A stretch of 64,000 bases of DNA from Amphimedon queenslandica (Eukaryota > Porifera > Demospongiae > Haplosclerida > Niphatidae): assembly GCF_000090795.2 (NCBI RefSeq), contig NW_003546250.1, positions 704,287 to 768,286 of the forward strand, written 5' to 3'. The notes beneath the pieces are model-generated. The model had not been told where the DNA came from. It did not search any database and worked only from the letters and a program-made list of their open reading frames with translations. How positions within the stretch are numbered: the stretch's first letter is position 1; each line of letters opens with the position of its first letter. Positions 12,164 through 28,200 of this stretch are shown piece after piece. The translations under genes were made by a program, and so were the position numbers.

Positions 12164-12247
12164 ATCAATGGAGCAGTTGCACTGAGCAGCAAAGCCAATG
12201 ACAGTCAAGGAGCCCAAGACTATATAATAGCTATTTGACTGTTTCAA

Positions 12248-12709
12248 CTCTACACCAAGCTCCTTTTATAATGGTTGAAACCCTAGATCACTGAAGTCTC
12301 TAGACACACCTCACTCTAACCACATCACAGAAATCCTCACCATGAGAGCAGAAGAGCTCTTCCTACGTCCGACATTCTAAGGCTTAGGCCTCGACACAGC
12401 ATCTTGTTCAATGACAGTGAAACTTGTCCAATTGGAGATAGAGAGAGCCAGATGATAGCAAGACAGGAACGCTTCTTCTTTGACAGATATGCTGCCCTCT
12501 CCTGTAGCATTTGCTTTTAAAAGCCCGCAACGCCCACGTACTCTAATTGAGTGATTGCCATAGGAAAAACACACAGCACATCATAGTACAAACACACATA
12601 AATAAATAAATCACATCTGAAGTATTTCATAATAAAATTAACTATAATAATACTGTTCTGTAATTGGTTAGCCTTTATGCTCTACCCACATTTAATAATA
12701 TTGATACAT
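12248..12709. other. Region between Wnt 5' end and the reductase gene 3' end
   Basis: This should contain the Wnt promoter and the 3' UTR of the upstream gene on the same strand. No convincing exon is visible. A 65-codon open frame at 12377-12574 (-) shows no recognisable motif, so I left it out. Confidence 0.5.
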
Positions 12710-15700
12710 TCATAGAATTCCAGCCCGCCCTAGATATGCTATGTATCTATCAGCATATCCCTCCAGCTTTGTATTGAGCTCAATCCCATGGTGTCTGGAG
12801 AAATAAGAGCTAGTGATACTGTTGCTTATTTGTGGTTGTGATGATGGCATGGGGCTCTGGCCTCTAGAGAGAAGCAAATGCAACCCTATGATCAATTCCA
12901 TTTGACCACCTTTTACTTCATCTTTATAACTCTTTCTAGCTTCCTCCTCCAGTTCTTTAAGGAAAGTAGATTCTTCTATAATGATAACGATAATAATAAT
13001 AATGATAATAATAATAATGATAATAATAATAATAATAACAGGATATGATAACTGGTTTGCAAAATGTTCATTTACTCAGCATCTCATTACAGTGTTTGCA
13101 TTTTGACAAATTATTCGTTTGCAACGGTGAGTTCTGTATGCAACATCTGTACAAACAATTATGCCATATCACACACGCACAGTACAGCTTTTCGTGGAAA
13201 TAACAACAATGTGATCATTTAATTAGCTAACAAATTAGACGATAAAGGCCAGTAAATGGTACTAATAAGGAAATATATTGCAGAAGTAACCAATACGTAT
13301 GAACAAAGCATCATAAACTATTGATACAAGATACCACATGTCTACTGTCTAGCTTCTCAAGTCGTCATTAGAATCCATTATAATTAAATCATGTATCATT
13401 GCAAAGGAGATTAATCAATGATCTCGTGTAAGTCTGAATACAATAAAACATTATATGACATTAACTAGGGATGTCCCTATAGCACAAGATGTCAATAGCT
13501 GACATCTTGAGTGTAGACCAGACGCAAACAAGAGATCAAGAATCCTTGGTATGCTTAGCTTCACAATAGCCAGATATAGCTTCAGACTAAAATAATTAAT
13601 CCAAAAGGGACTGCGACAAAGAAATGAACCAATATTAGACCAATTATGGTCTAGAGCAAATATTTGCATGCTTTCTTCTTGGCAATGTTGAATGCAAGCA
13701 CTGGACATAATAATGTCATGCATGCATACGTGATAAAAGATCATAGAAACAAGCACATTATTAGAATGCTAATAGTTATGAAATAGATACCAAAGCTTTA
13801 TTAAAGTACCATATGACAATATAGCCCATTCCCTTATGAAACTAAACATTGTCACTATTACACTATCGAATGCAAGCTAATACTCGTAAGCCTCTTCAAA
13901 GAAGGTTATAGGGAAATGAAATTACAGTAATTAACACTAAACGAAACATCAAAAACCAACTAAAAGAGAGACAAACTATTTGAAATTATCCCTTCTCCTT
14001 CTCTAGACCATAGCCTCAGTTCAAAAGACTCGTTAAGACTCATCTCAAAGCCACATACCACCAAACCAGTTGAAAGGCTTCACACATAAAATACACTAAA
14101 ACATATGGAGCTATAGACAGCATTATTATAGTCCATAGACACATCTCTTAGGGTACAGAGTGGGATGCAGTGAGACCTTGCTTTCATGTCCTAATTCCAG
14201 CATGCAAACACTTGGCTGCATGATCAGATGGTGTTTGAGAGACATAATAAATTACTAATTATCCATAGGACCTCGCCCAGAGTTCCTGAGTGCTGGGATG
14301 CACAGGCTATTTGACTGTTTATGCCTCCATGTTACAGTACACTCAATTACAAGCAATAAAGAGAGATCGTGTTTACTGGCTCACAGTATATCCAATTTCA
14401 TGCTAAACACAAGTGAGAGGAGAAGGAGACAAAGAAAGATGCAATCTATCCCATTTTAACAGTAGCTGGCTGTACATTTGATTACCTTGGTGCTTCAAAG
14501 AGTCTGGTCCAGCCTTCTCTAAAGACCTTATGATGTCATTAAAATTAACCACAGACTCTCTATTATCTAAGTGGTACACTAGCCCATTTGACTCAGAAAT
14601 CCCTATAGAAAAAAAAGCTATTTATAATGTTAACAATGTATGATGACAATAAGGCAAAAGAGCTGGCTTTCCTTTCATTATAATATGTACATTATAAAAA
14701 TAAGTACAATCATAATTCACAGCACAGGAACCTCTAGTGACATATACACTCACTGTTAAGTGACAGAGCAACGACTGCCTGAGCTACTGTATCCACAGGA
14801 ATGACCAGAGTTTTACCTGTGCCCCATTCGGAGGGATATGCCTTCAAGTGATAGAGTCCACAAACTAATAGATAAAACCAGTCAGTCCTGTTTAAGTGAC
14901 CTGTGACACTATGAGCACCAATGAGACCAGGACTAAAGAAGAGAGAGAGAGAGCTGTTATGTAATATCTCGAGGTTCAAAAGAAGTGACAGATAGTGTAA
15001 AAGGATGTAGTGTTTACTCTATTCTATCCTAAGGATATGTCACACATCCTAATTTACCAGACATTACCAAATAGCTTATCACCACACCTTGATAGTAAAG
15101 AAGAGCCTATATGCCAGTCAATCTATTCTTTTCTTTCATCTCTTGTCCTTAATGGTCCTTCCTCACCACTCTATCCCATCTCTCAGAGCTCATTAGTCTT
15201 CACCCACTACCTTGCATGTATATCCTATACTTTACTTAGTCGCCTCTCCCTTCTTTAAATTAGCACTCACTTCATTCCTTTCTCTCTCTCCCAAAGCCTA
15301 TTTGTCTTTAATTAATCCTTTCACCTCCATCTGCTCTCCTCTCCCACTTCCACCATTACCACTCAATACAGCATACCGTGATAGAGATCCTTTGATGTAC
15401 CCGTTATCAATGGCCCCCAATACCAGCTGCTCCGAAACCCACTTAGACTGACAGTAACCAGAGCAGTGCCTCAACCTGTCGATTGGATGTATCAATGTAA
15501 CTCAGTCAAAATAGCTCAACAGTGTCAAAATGTTATCATTATAGAAAGGGGAAGGGTAGAAGGGAGAAAGTAAATGCTATGTAAACCAGGTTGTTGTTTC
15601 CATACTTAATCCAATAAATTATAATTACATAAACACACAGTGCACATTCATCCCATACTTAAGGAACATGTACACACATACAAATGGTCACTCCATTAAT

Positions 15701-17138
15701 TATAACAGGGCAGACACACACACCTACACACACCCGATGCTCATTCAATTGATTTGGGTACAAAAGCCGAGAGAAGCCCCCAGCTGGCTTTTAGCCTCCC
15801 AGTGATGAAGTCTGATCATGAGGTGCAATGATAGTCTGTTGTAGCTGAAGGCCACATTTATCCAATAAATGAAGACCGAAGACAATACAGTATCAGGTAC
15901 ATGTACTTATATAACACACAATAACATGATTGCAGTGCATAATTACATGTGTGCATATAAACACACAAAATATATCCAAACAGCAAACTAGATCATACAA
16001 ACGTATGCATATATTCACAATAACATTCACAATAACATCCACCACACGCACTAATGTGATATGTGGTATGACAACAGTGCCCCCACTCATAGAGAAAGGC
16101 ATGTTTCAAAAAATTGAATAATAAATACTGGGAAAGTTAACATTGGCTGTGAATTGGGTCATTGGCAGCATAATGGGTACAGACAGACATACCAGCTGTC
16201 TACACACTTCCAATACAGTGTATCACACATGTATTATATACAAACATACATGTACATGTACATGCAAATAAAACCCTTCAGAAAGAATAGGAAGAAAGTT
16301 CGAAGAGAAAGTGAAATAGGTGTACACGTAGGAGAGAAATAGGAGGTAGGACGTATGGGTAGGAGTGAGAAAGTTGAGGAAGAGAATTCTAAATATTATA
16401 CATATATCCATTGTTATATTATCAGATAATCTGACAAATGATGCCAGCTGAGCAATCCTAACACAAGCCATTAGCATTGCTTACTAATTGGGGAAACCAT
16501 AGCATGGGCATAAACAGGAACATTCTTTTAACTCAATCTGAAGCATACCATGCAGTCAGGTAAGTGGAACAAAGCAATGAGAAACAGAGTGGAAAAACAC
16601 ACACATACATTATACATCCAATATGGGCCACTATAGACCCAATTGTATTAAATGAGGGCGTGTTTTATTTAAAGGCTATAGCCCAAAGGTATAATGAATT
16701 AGATTATGGAATAATGCTTTGGAGGCAGTGTGGATAATACACAAACACACCCAATGATAATAACAACACTAATAATATAATAATAATACACGTGTACATA
16801 CGTTGCATGCACATGAGAAAAGTCAACACAGGTAATTAAATTTCTAAGAAAAAATGCCTAACTACATCCTATAGGAAAAGGCATACTGTGACAGTTAACA
16901 TGATGACAATTAAAGACCAATACATACCATTCATGCCACAGACTAGAAAGACACAATAAGTACAATAATGGACGTACCTGTCCTTTTTCACTTCTGTAGT
17001 CTCATCACCTCCTTCAATAAGTACACCAATAGACGAGACGAAGTGCAAGTACTTGTGTTTGATCCTCTCAGAGCAAAGCTTCAATATCTCTTTGGTACTG
17101 GTCACATTTGTAGGCTTAAGATCTGCAAGTGAAGAGAG

Positions 17139-17203
<65 letters not shown>

Positions 17204-20200
17204 CTGGTGAATATCAAGATTGTGAGAGAGTTATGCTTTTAATTAGATTATAAAACATATATTACTGGAATTATTATGAATCATTTATATGGTACTGTGC
17301 ATAGCATCACTAATGAAGTATGTGAGTATACAGGAAGAAGGAGATGGAGAGAAGTGAGAGTATGAGAAAATCTACAAAATACAAAAGTATCACATGAAAG
17401 ATCACAAGACACTAATTCTTCTATGCTACCACACAAAAGGACTAAAAATTGAAATAATAAAAATGCAGCCACCAACTGTTATCATAGTGGACAAGGCACT
17501 ACAGGTATGTTCTTTATGACTACTGGTTGCATGGTTACACATAGATACATATGCACACAATAAAAGCTATGGGTTTACTCCTTATTGCCTTTTAAAGAAG
17601 TTTAACAAGGCAACAATACAATGAAATGTATAACATTTACACAATAGGCATAATAGTAAGGCTACTACTACTTGAGGGGGCTATGTACTATAATTAGCTC
17701 ATATGGGCCAGGCATTAGCTCACTTATAATGACACAATACAACGTGACTCTATCACGCCATTCTGTCATTAAAGTTTCAAATTGAGCTCAATATAAATAT
17801 TATACATGATGCAAAGACAACATGTAAACATAATGCAGAAACACCCACCCACACACACACATGCATACGCCAATACGGCACTAAGTATAATAATATGTTA
17901 CACCAATAGAATCCATTTATGAAATACAATGCATTGGAACTACATGTGTACATAGGAACCAAAATACTGACCAGTATAAGACAAAACGTGATTAACATTG
18001 GCCCCATTGTGAATGACAACATCAACTTCTCTAGCAATCAAATTGTAATCTCCTTCGCTGAGGCCAAGTCTAACCAACCCAAGGTCTCCGGATAAGACAA
18101 CCAGTTTTGACACCATTTTTGAAAAACTCGATTCCTTTCCTCTTCTCTTTTCTTCGACTCCTCCTCCTTGTTTGTCTCCTTTCATTTCAGATAATTCCAC
18201 CTGCAATTTCTTTAGTATATTTAACAACCTTTCCTTTCCGTTATCTCCTGTAAATAAGATTAATTACTAACAATAGATATAATGAGATTTGAAATTATAT
18301 GTAAATTTTGAACATTCCTATTTGCCGAATCCATTAATAAAGATTATAATAGGAGGTTCAATGGCTTTCATAATACGCAAATCATCACAATTATGCAGTA
18401 TATATATGGTAAGGTTAATTGTGTGAAAATTCTTTCTCACCCCTGCACAAGCAGTACACAAGACCACACTTCTCAGAATTGAGAAGATTCCATAGTATAA
18501 ATCTCCCCAGGAATCCGGTTGATCCTGTTAATAAGATCTTGATTTGATCATCAGTCAAATTCTCCTTCTTGGTTACTTCTTCACTTCTCTCTTCATCATC
18601 AAGTTCTCTAGGAATGTCATCTCTATCCGATAGTTTGGTGACAGATGACGACACATGCAAGAAGTGAATGCTAGTCTCTCTCTGCCAGTTAATCTCTGCA
18701 TCATTCCTTCCTGGTCCACTCTCAAAACTTGCATGACCGGTTTGACTAGAAAATGGTGAGTCTTTAAACTCTAGTGCCTTTGAAGGTGAAATTTGAGAGA
18801 CGACAAAATAAAAAAGAGATGAAAGAGGTTCTTTAAGTATTTTAAGAGCTGGTACAGCGACACCCAGTTCATCCTGAATGAGATTAGATAGAAACATTGC
18901 GGCAAGAGAGTCTCCACCCATTTGTGTAAGAGTAAGTGATACATTAATAGGAGGAGCATCATCAGTAGAATACTTTGACAAGGAACATGATGGAGGAATA
19001 GGTATACCATTATTCTTCATCACTGATATCAAATGAATCATAACATTATCTTCTATAGATCTACATATTAAAGAGAAAAGGGGAGAAAAACAAAAAATTG
19101 AAACATAATTACAAAATAATGAACTCGCCATATTAAAATGTAAGTCGACCAATTCCCTGAGCAATGACATGTCGACAGTAGTAATAAAGATTACTCAGCT
19201 TGTTTTGCAAACTGAATACAATTACCAATTCATTATCGGTATACGCCTAAAAACATTCCCAACAACAAATAAATACAAATTCCCAAGAACTAGGTGTGTC
19301 TGTAGTCTGGCCTCTATCCTTTCCTCATTAAAAACTGTTCCAGTTCTAATGAACACAAGATGATATCGGAGCCGGCTCCAGTTATCTCTGATGATATAAT
19401 GAAGTAGCGAAAGGCATGAAGTCATCATCATGAAAGATGTCCAGCTGCATGCAGTTCTAGGTGTGCCCATTAGCTTAGAAGTAAAAATGTACGTGTAACT
19501 AAGTTGAGTTACAAATGCTAGCTATGCACAGTGTACTTAATAAAGAGATTACTCCCCATGAATGCAGCTACATTTCTTATCTTTCCTTCATTGCTTGCCC
19601 TTTCTTTCTCATTTCCCTAGCTCTTTCTTCCTCACCTCTTAATTGACGTCTTTTTATCTCCGGAAGGTTCTTCGTATAATCTCTCTAACTCTTCCCTATA
19701 CCTCAGCTCCAGCTGTGGCCGAGACTTCTTCAAAGTGCACGTCAGTAGTTTGTTTTCTTGGCTGAACGGGTTAGGTTCCAGCAGGATTGACGAAGGTATC
19801 TCCCAGCCAGGGAGACAGTGCTTCTCTCCTACCCTCCTTAACTCACTCAGAAATAAATCAACCACAGGCCTCAATGTGCACAGGTCCTTTATATCAGGTA
19901 CTGAACTGTCTGGAAATAAAAAATAACAAAGAGAGAGGAGAGGGAAAGAGATATAGTAAATGAAGCACACAAAATACAATAATTAATGGCTTCCAACACA
20001 ATGCCTCAGAAATGTGAATTTAGCCATTATAAAACCACAAGGTCTTTAATGCACATCACATGGTGACATTTAATCAGACCACATACATGTACATGTGCAC
20101 TGGATCGTAATGGCTACTGTGTGAGAAACATTATACACCAGAAGCACATCAAAGACTATTAAAAAGGTGAGTTCAATAATCCACTGCTTTAAAAGATGCA

Positions 20201-23191
20201 TGAACAAAAAGGCAGGAAAGGCAGCAGCTGCTGGGAATAGTACTTCAAATATCATGAACAACATTCTTGGGCTACTGTCATGAGGATGACTGACGTTACA
20301 GCTAGTCATTCCGGTTTTCATGTGAATGAAGACATTTGATCAAAAGTCATTCCAACAGGGTCAGGAGTCATGCATTAGAAACAGCTGCAAAGTTAATAAA
20401 GGATGACAAAGTATCTGATCTCAATGTATGTTTACTAGTTTATGATTATTATACAGAAATAACTAGTACACACACACGCACATACTAGTGTACACATATG
20501 TGCATTACAAATCCCCCTCCTGACATACAGTAAGTCATGCATTACATGGAGATAGAGTATCATTTAAAAAATCCATCAAAAAAACATCCTGGACTAGCAT
20601 TCTCATAATATAAAGTAATGCGTACAGTAAATGAATTCACGCATGGTGCTAAGCAATCATGCTCAGAATGAAAGAATGCTCTTAACCGCAACAAACAACC
20701 CAGCACTTTTGTATTACATGTGTAAGTATGTGTAAGTATGTCCATGTATGCTTGAATCACTGCATAATGTAAATGCACTGAACATTATTATTACATTCAT
20801 ACAGTATGCATGATAGTAATGATAAATATGCTACTTTGTAGAACAATAACAAATATGAGAGAGAGAGGGGGGGAGGGACGTAGAGCTGCACAGGTGCTGT
20901 ATAATTGAGGAATACAAAGGAATATCACATATCAAAGAAAAGGTGGAGAATTAGAATTTTAAGAGACTGACAGAGAGTGCAAATTAGTGCACTAAACCCT
21001 GCAGCTACTGCGTGTGGTGTAGTGTAGGAGGAATAACAGTATAATCTTATTAGTGGGTGGATTTTGATTTCAATTGTTTAAACCTAGTCATTGCAATCAG
21101 ATGCTGGATATTATGATGAGTACGGCATGAGTGGAATCTGCCAAATTTGTGCATGATCGCGATATATAATTCCTATTTGTTTATTTCTAAGGATGCATTT
21201 GTTCACACGCATCAATTAGCATTAGGTAGAGAGGTATGTCTGATAATAGCTAGCATATCAAGTGAAGGATTGAGAGAATGTAAACGAGAAGTGGATCAAA
21301 TTGAACACAATAATATCAATAAACAAGTACACAGGAAATAAAACTAGTCGAACTTGTTTTAAACAGGCTGTTGGTTCACGAATTGTATAAATTATTATTA
21401 GAGAAGGCAGTTTTATAAGGCCTTGCACAAATATCTCATTCTCTTTCATGGTTTCTTAATGCAATAAATGCAGGGATTGCTCAATGGGTTCAAGCTCTGG
21501 TATTTAATAAAAGGATTGTAATAGTCTGGTCCTGTTGATGTAGTGACATGTGGTGGATGAGAGTGGTCAGGAGTCATGTGCAGTAATTATGGCAATTATG
21601 ACTGGAAATATGGTTTCACAATTGCTATAGTTGCTCAATTTCACAGTTCAATTATAAGGAGTTTAAGGATTGTAGACACTACATTCATTAGCAGCATGTA
21701 CAAAGTCCTACAAGACACAATACCAACATTATATATATACATGTATATTCATTAGAAATGCATGTACATACATTCTACAAGTATCTGTCATGGTGGTACT
21801 ATGCCTGTATCAGTCCACATGATGCATGGACTATAACTGCATATGTACATACATGTGCATGCTGCAGTATTATATTAATCTCTATAATTTACCTTCTTCT
21901 ATTGTGTTGTTTTCTATCCACCATTTCTCCAAGGCATCTTTATGAGGCACAACAAGACCAATGACACCATCTCTCCATATGCTCCCATGGATAAAAACTT
22001 GTTCTATAAGTCTGCTTCCATTCTCAAATATATTCTCAAGTTTCTCGGGAGCAACAAACTCTCCCTGCGACAGTTTGAATATATTCTTCTTTCGGTCGAT
22101 GATCGTGACTTGCCCAATTGAATCCACTGTCCCAATGTCTCCAGTGCAAAAGTAGCCATCTTGAAACTTCTCGTCTGTGTCTTTGGTGTTTTTATAATAC
22201 CCGGATATCATGGTGTCAGTTTTAACGCAGATCTCTCCCCTTGGGGGTATGTCTGTGGTCAGGTATCCCATCTCTGGGACGTCACGGAGTTTCACATGAA
22301 CACCACTGTAGGTATACCCACCTCCAGCAATACCACCAGCCTACAGGGCACAGAGTAACAATTAAAAGGATAAAACTTGAATACTTTTTTGATATTTTGA
22401 AATTCAAAAGTGGCTCAAATTTAGCTTATGTTACAATAGCAAGAACTGATCGTTAAGATTTAAGCTATAAGCAGCCCAAGGCATCTGGACTAGATTTTTT
22501 GTGGCTCATCAACTTAAAAGAATTGTTATTGGAATCAACTAAAGGCATTGTTGGCATGAGAAATTTAGGGAGTTTTAAAGCAAATTTTTAGAAAAATACC
22601 AAAGATACTAATATATGGCAAAATCGGCTTCAAAACAACCAATTCATATTGACTGATTAACATTATACAATGTTGTACATAGCACAATTATATTCCTACA
22701 ATGCAATAGAGGAGATAGCAGTCATAGTTTCAATGACAATGCTATTATGGCTACAGTAACAATAATTAGATCATGCGATCCTACAAATCACCCAACAAGG
22801 AAAAATTACAATACCAAGGAAATAGTAATTACAAGGTCTGTATGATCCTTTTATTGAGGACATGCTTTAACGTTAATCATTAATAGCTAGGATAATTTAG
22901 CTGTACTTCTGTCGTCCCGTAGCCATCTTGAACAAGTCCGTTAAAGACACGAGACAAAAACTGGATCAAAGGAGGAGGGACAGCGGCCCCACCCACTCCA
23001 ATTAGCCTCTCTCTACCACCGAAATACTCATTAAACCGGTCCTTCACTATATCCTTCACTTCGTATGGAGCCTGCGACAAATCAAGGGAATCGGGTGAAG
23101 GTGGCTCGTCAGTACCGGTTTGAGAAACAGGTTTATCCTGTTTACCTGTGGTTATATGGCAATGAGTGGAATGTGCATGCAATAACAGAAT

Positions 23192-23222
<31 letters not shown>

Positions 23223-23225
23223 GAT

Positions 23226-23260
<35 letters not shown>

Positions 23261-25191
23261 TATTAATAATAGTAACTATTATGCTAATATACTACTAGTA
23301 GTTGATTGAAGCAGTCAAAAGCTCTTCCCTACATGTATAATGTGCTTTATGCAACATAAAGATTAACAAACAGTCCCTCCATTATTACACAGAGAGAAGA
23401 GTATAAAGACTTACTGAGGTACTGGCGGTATTCCTCCAGTAGCGCCTGCTGGTACTTGTTGTATATTGTTAAGAAGAAACGTGGGGTCGATGTAATAACT
23501 GTAGGTCTTACCATCCTCATGTCATCAAATAACTAAAAGAGAAACATATTCTAATTCACTTATGCATAGCAATACGTCACAGGATGATCGATGGTCAAAC
23601 ATCAAACAAAATACCAAACCAGCAATCAAATACAAATATACTACAAGACCAACAATTAAGAGATTAAAATGCAATAAAAACAGAGCCCAAAAGTGGCAGG
23701 CAGTACATACCCTATGGGCTGAAGTCATTGAGTGGCTTATCTAGTGGGCCCACTAGTTGGAAGAGCCTCCTCCTTCTCACAGCTGTCACTGCCATACCAC
23801 AAGTCTATACAGCTGAGGACTCTTAGCCTCAGGTATAGTGTGGAATTACAGCTGTTTATTTTAAATAACGCACTACAAACTTCTAGTTTAGTAGTACATG
23901 TATCAGAATGTTAAAAATTACTTCTACAGTCATTCATAATATGTAGACGTACATTTTCATGTTTTAGGTCAATACATATATGTACATGTACACAGAACTT
24001 ATACTAAGCAAATATTACTATACATGGAGTGCAGTATGGACACTAGCATAGTCTACAATGAATATAGACAACAGTGCATATACTAACAGGACTAGTCATG
24101 TTGATATACAGACAGACATTAGCTACAGACAAAGGGATAGAGACGGACTGCATTAGTGACAATGGGAATGTCAAGCCTTTCATTTCCTCTCTCACCAGCT
24201 GTCGCAGCCTCAGAACTTCTCACAACACAATAAAAGCAATACTATACACTAACCACATATGCACAGAGAGAATACACAGAACTAATAGTAACATGCATAT
24301 TATAAATTCAACACAGCATACTAGCATACATAGTATCTAGCAGTGAATGATATATGCTGGGGTTGTAAATGCGTAGTAGGTAAGCAATTCCTATTATTGC
24401 AATTTTGTCATAACTTGATACAACAATAGCTAATTACTCACTCATCATGTATATGCTCATTCTCACCCACTAAACTATAAACATCAATGTTCACTACTCT
24501 CCATCCCCTCCCTCTCTGCCCTTTCATTCACTAAAATTGTAATCGTTTGAATACGCTCACCCACTCGAGACCATATGTCACTTTTCACTCCCACTCATTT
24601 CCATGTTAAAGTGCGTGTCTGTAAAAATACATTCCATCATACCTTCACACAAAAAGATATGCCGGATACGCACAGAGAGAACTAATCATACATTCACTAA
24701 TTAAATCTCTCACTCTCTTTCTCTTGCTAATTATATAAGTCCTCTTCTCATTCTCACCCCCCCCCTCTCTCTCATTTTCTCTCTCTCATTTTCTCTCTCT
24801 CTCTCTCTTTCTCTCTCCCCTCTTCTCTTAATAGTTACACAAGCATGTACACAAAGCAAAAATCAAGCGTAATTCGGTGTCTAAACAGCTAAGTGTACAG
24901 CTGCATGACATCAAACATAAACTAATAACAATAAAACATGATCACTAGACAATGTTCCCCATAAAGCTAATTGGTCAGAACTCAAACGCTAATTGTACAG
25001 TGCATAGTAAACAGGTCAGGTAATGGGGATGATGATTACGACCAGCGAACATAATTTCTCAGTAACAATCCCACGCTTGTTAGTATGTATCTCTTTGTGT
25101 CTGATTCTCATTACTCACGTCTCTCCCTCTCATGATTCTCTCTCTTCATCTCCTCTCCCACTTTAATTTATTTTACCCCCACTCTAATTGC

Positions 25192-25240
<49 letters not shown>

Positions 25241-28200
25241 TCTCTTCTCTCTTCCTTGCTAAAACAATTAATGACAAAAGGTGCTACACAAGTCTCTACT
25301 AAGGATTGATCACAGTCGACTCAATTGATCAATCAATTAAACCAATTTCATCCATTTTTGTTTATATTGGAGACACAAGTGGCATTTCACTCTTTCAGAC
25401 AATACAATTGAGAAAAATAGTGCCACTTCACTATTTCACAATAAAACCCATTGAAAATACAACTGTAAAAAGGTCTGTATATGCATGCATGGTCTAGTAG
25501 TTATGCATGGGAATAAAAGCGGGATGTGAAATCACCTTTCCAGCTGTCTTCAACTGGCAGCTACGCAGATAATTAATCAGAAATTAATTCACAATATGCT
25601 TTGGTGTGGCTCTACACAGCAGTGCATACTGAAAGCACTGAAGCAAATGCCTATCTACCAAGATGTACAACAGAAGTTATACATGTGATACATAAAAGTA
25701 TTAAATAATTGCACATACAGACTCAACATTATGTATAAAGAATGATACACATACCATAAAACCCATACACATTCTACAGTACTGTCTTCCTCACATGTTC
25801 AATGGTTCCTCTGTATATACCAGCTTTGTATCCGCCCAAGAGTGTCATGTGGAATGACTCTCTCTCCATCATGTGGGAAGGAGGTTGGAATGAGAACCAG
25901 ATCCTTTTGATACCCATAAAACCAATAGTCTGGAGGGAGAGAGAGAGAGAGAGAGGAAGAGTAAAGAAAGATGAAGACAGGTACATTATAATGGTGGAGG
26001 TGTCTTACTGAAGGACTGAGTATGTGTTTAAGCCAAAGACTTCGTGAGAAGACACAGCCCTTGGGTGTTCCAGTACTACCACTGGTATAAGCAATGGTGT
26101 AAATCTGTTCAGGATCAGTCCTAGTAACAAAAAAGAATAAATACCTCAAAAGGTAACAGAATGTGTAGAACTTTGTTGCTAAACAGTCACAAAGTGAAGA
26201 GAAATGGTTTTAGACTGCAGCTGGTCAGAAAGTTTGTAACTAATCCTCCAACAGAGACATTAGACTAATTGAGTGCATTAGTGCTCTGACCACATTCCAA
26301 AACATACATACACACATATATGGGTAGATACTGTATGTACACGTACATACACACATGTACATGTACACGTGTATAGTATTGTGCAGCGTATAGAAGTGGT
26401 TGTGTAGAGGTGGTTATGTAGAGGTTAAGTGGAGGCCATGCATTTGTATGAAACACTTTCCCAGGAGAAACCATGTTACTGGTGTATCCAAACTATTTGA
26501 AATATAATGTTTACATGATCTAACTAGACATTAAATTAGAGGCACTTCCTTATAAAATAAAATGGCATGGCAACATTGTACAGCTAGCAAATACTTCTTT
26601 CATTACTACTACTATTACTATTATTGGTTTCAGTATTACTTGAATGATGCAATATTGATGAGTTGGTCTTTTCCCTTCTTGAGAAATTCGGTTAATCTCC
26701 AGATGGTCACACCAACTGGCGGTACTGAGCCGGTCATAATAGCAACATCTTCTCCCTAAACAAGAGAAGGAAGGAGAGAGAAAGAGAGAAGGAGAGAGAA
26801 AGAGAGAAGGAGAGAAGAAGAAAGAAAGAGAGGGGGAGGAAAGAGAGGGAGAGGGGGAGGGAAAAGAGAGAGTCGTGGGAGATGAGAATTGCAAGTGGGT
26901 AATCAAAAAGATTAATTATTATAAGTATGCAAACGGAATTACCAAATTACATGGACATGAATGCAGCAATCAATCAATTAGCGAAGTTCAGCAGATGTTC
27001 AATAGCCAGAGGCAAAATATGATTATAATGAAACACAACTCCTCTTAAAAATATAAATAACTCGGCACTACGATTCACATGACACTTGACAATAGATGGA
27101 GCGTATCGGATTACAGGTCATTCATTGTAATGAAGATTCAGAGCGTGAAGGTATAATGTTACTTGGCAAATCAAGTTAAGGTAAATTCCATTTCTCTTAT
27201 ATTGTTGGTACACAATGAAATTAATTATATTCTCACTTCATAATAATACGCATCTACTTACAACTGTTGTTGCCAGCTATAGCAAATTAATGCCTAAAAA
27301 TTGTACATCTAAATCAAATATTTCTTTGAATGCTTATAGCTTAAGAATATGTGCTATCAAATCAAATTAAATTTACTGCATTGCATAAGATCAAGCATTG
27401 ATATGCATGGGGGAAATGACCATTTTTGGGCATAAAATAGATAATAAAGCTTACAATAAAGAAAAGAATAAAGAGAAAGAGAGAGAGAACCCATTGTGAT
27501 AATACTATGTAACACCTAAACCACACACAAAAAAACAATATACTCATTCCCAGCCACATCTCATGCACTCTCTCACAGACACTAGAAACAGATGTACAGT
27601 AGGAACCAGAACATACACTGTATAAACACTACAGGATAATGTCTATACAGATAGGAACATAGACAGGTAGTGCACAGACTCAGTAGTGTATAGGCATGTA
27701 TTGGGTAACTTGGTACATGACACAGAGTCACAGACACACAATGTCTGTGTGTCTATGCTAACAGTGGATCAATCATTGACTCAATAAGGACTAATGTGCC
27801 ATGTTAGGTCTAGTCTAATGGCACTCGTGCCTACACGGAAGACACTGCCCACTGAATGGCGGCCATGGCGATTAGACACAGCAAATACTTGAAGAATGAG
27901 AAGTTTGGAGAGAGACATTTTAATTAGTTTTGTACCCTCTAAAAAACAATTAAAACTTCAAAAAAAAATAATAAGTAGTATTTCTATAACAAAATCAATG
28001 CAATAAAAACTAGTCCTCGCCTACGCAAAGCTGGACAAGGCCAATAATAATAATTAATTCCACAAATAAATAAATTGTTAATTGACAAGATAATGATAAA
28101 TGTAAAATATTAAGAGGCAAGCCCAAGCAAGCAAGTAAAATATTAAACATGTAAGCATTAGAATGTATGAGAATGAGAAATTGAACCCTGTGCAATATTT

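Noticed and set aside
12163-12247. Longer Wnt N-terminus starting at 12247
   Set aside because: It is open and hydrophobic, but the start at 12163 alone gives a normal signal peptide and family-typical length; kept only as an alternative.
15010-15451. Plus-strand open frames of about 80 codons inside the reductase gene
   Set aside because: Low-complexity Ser/Leu-rich translations of CT-rich sequence and of the antisense of exon 17; no motif or splice support.
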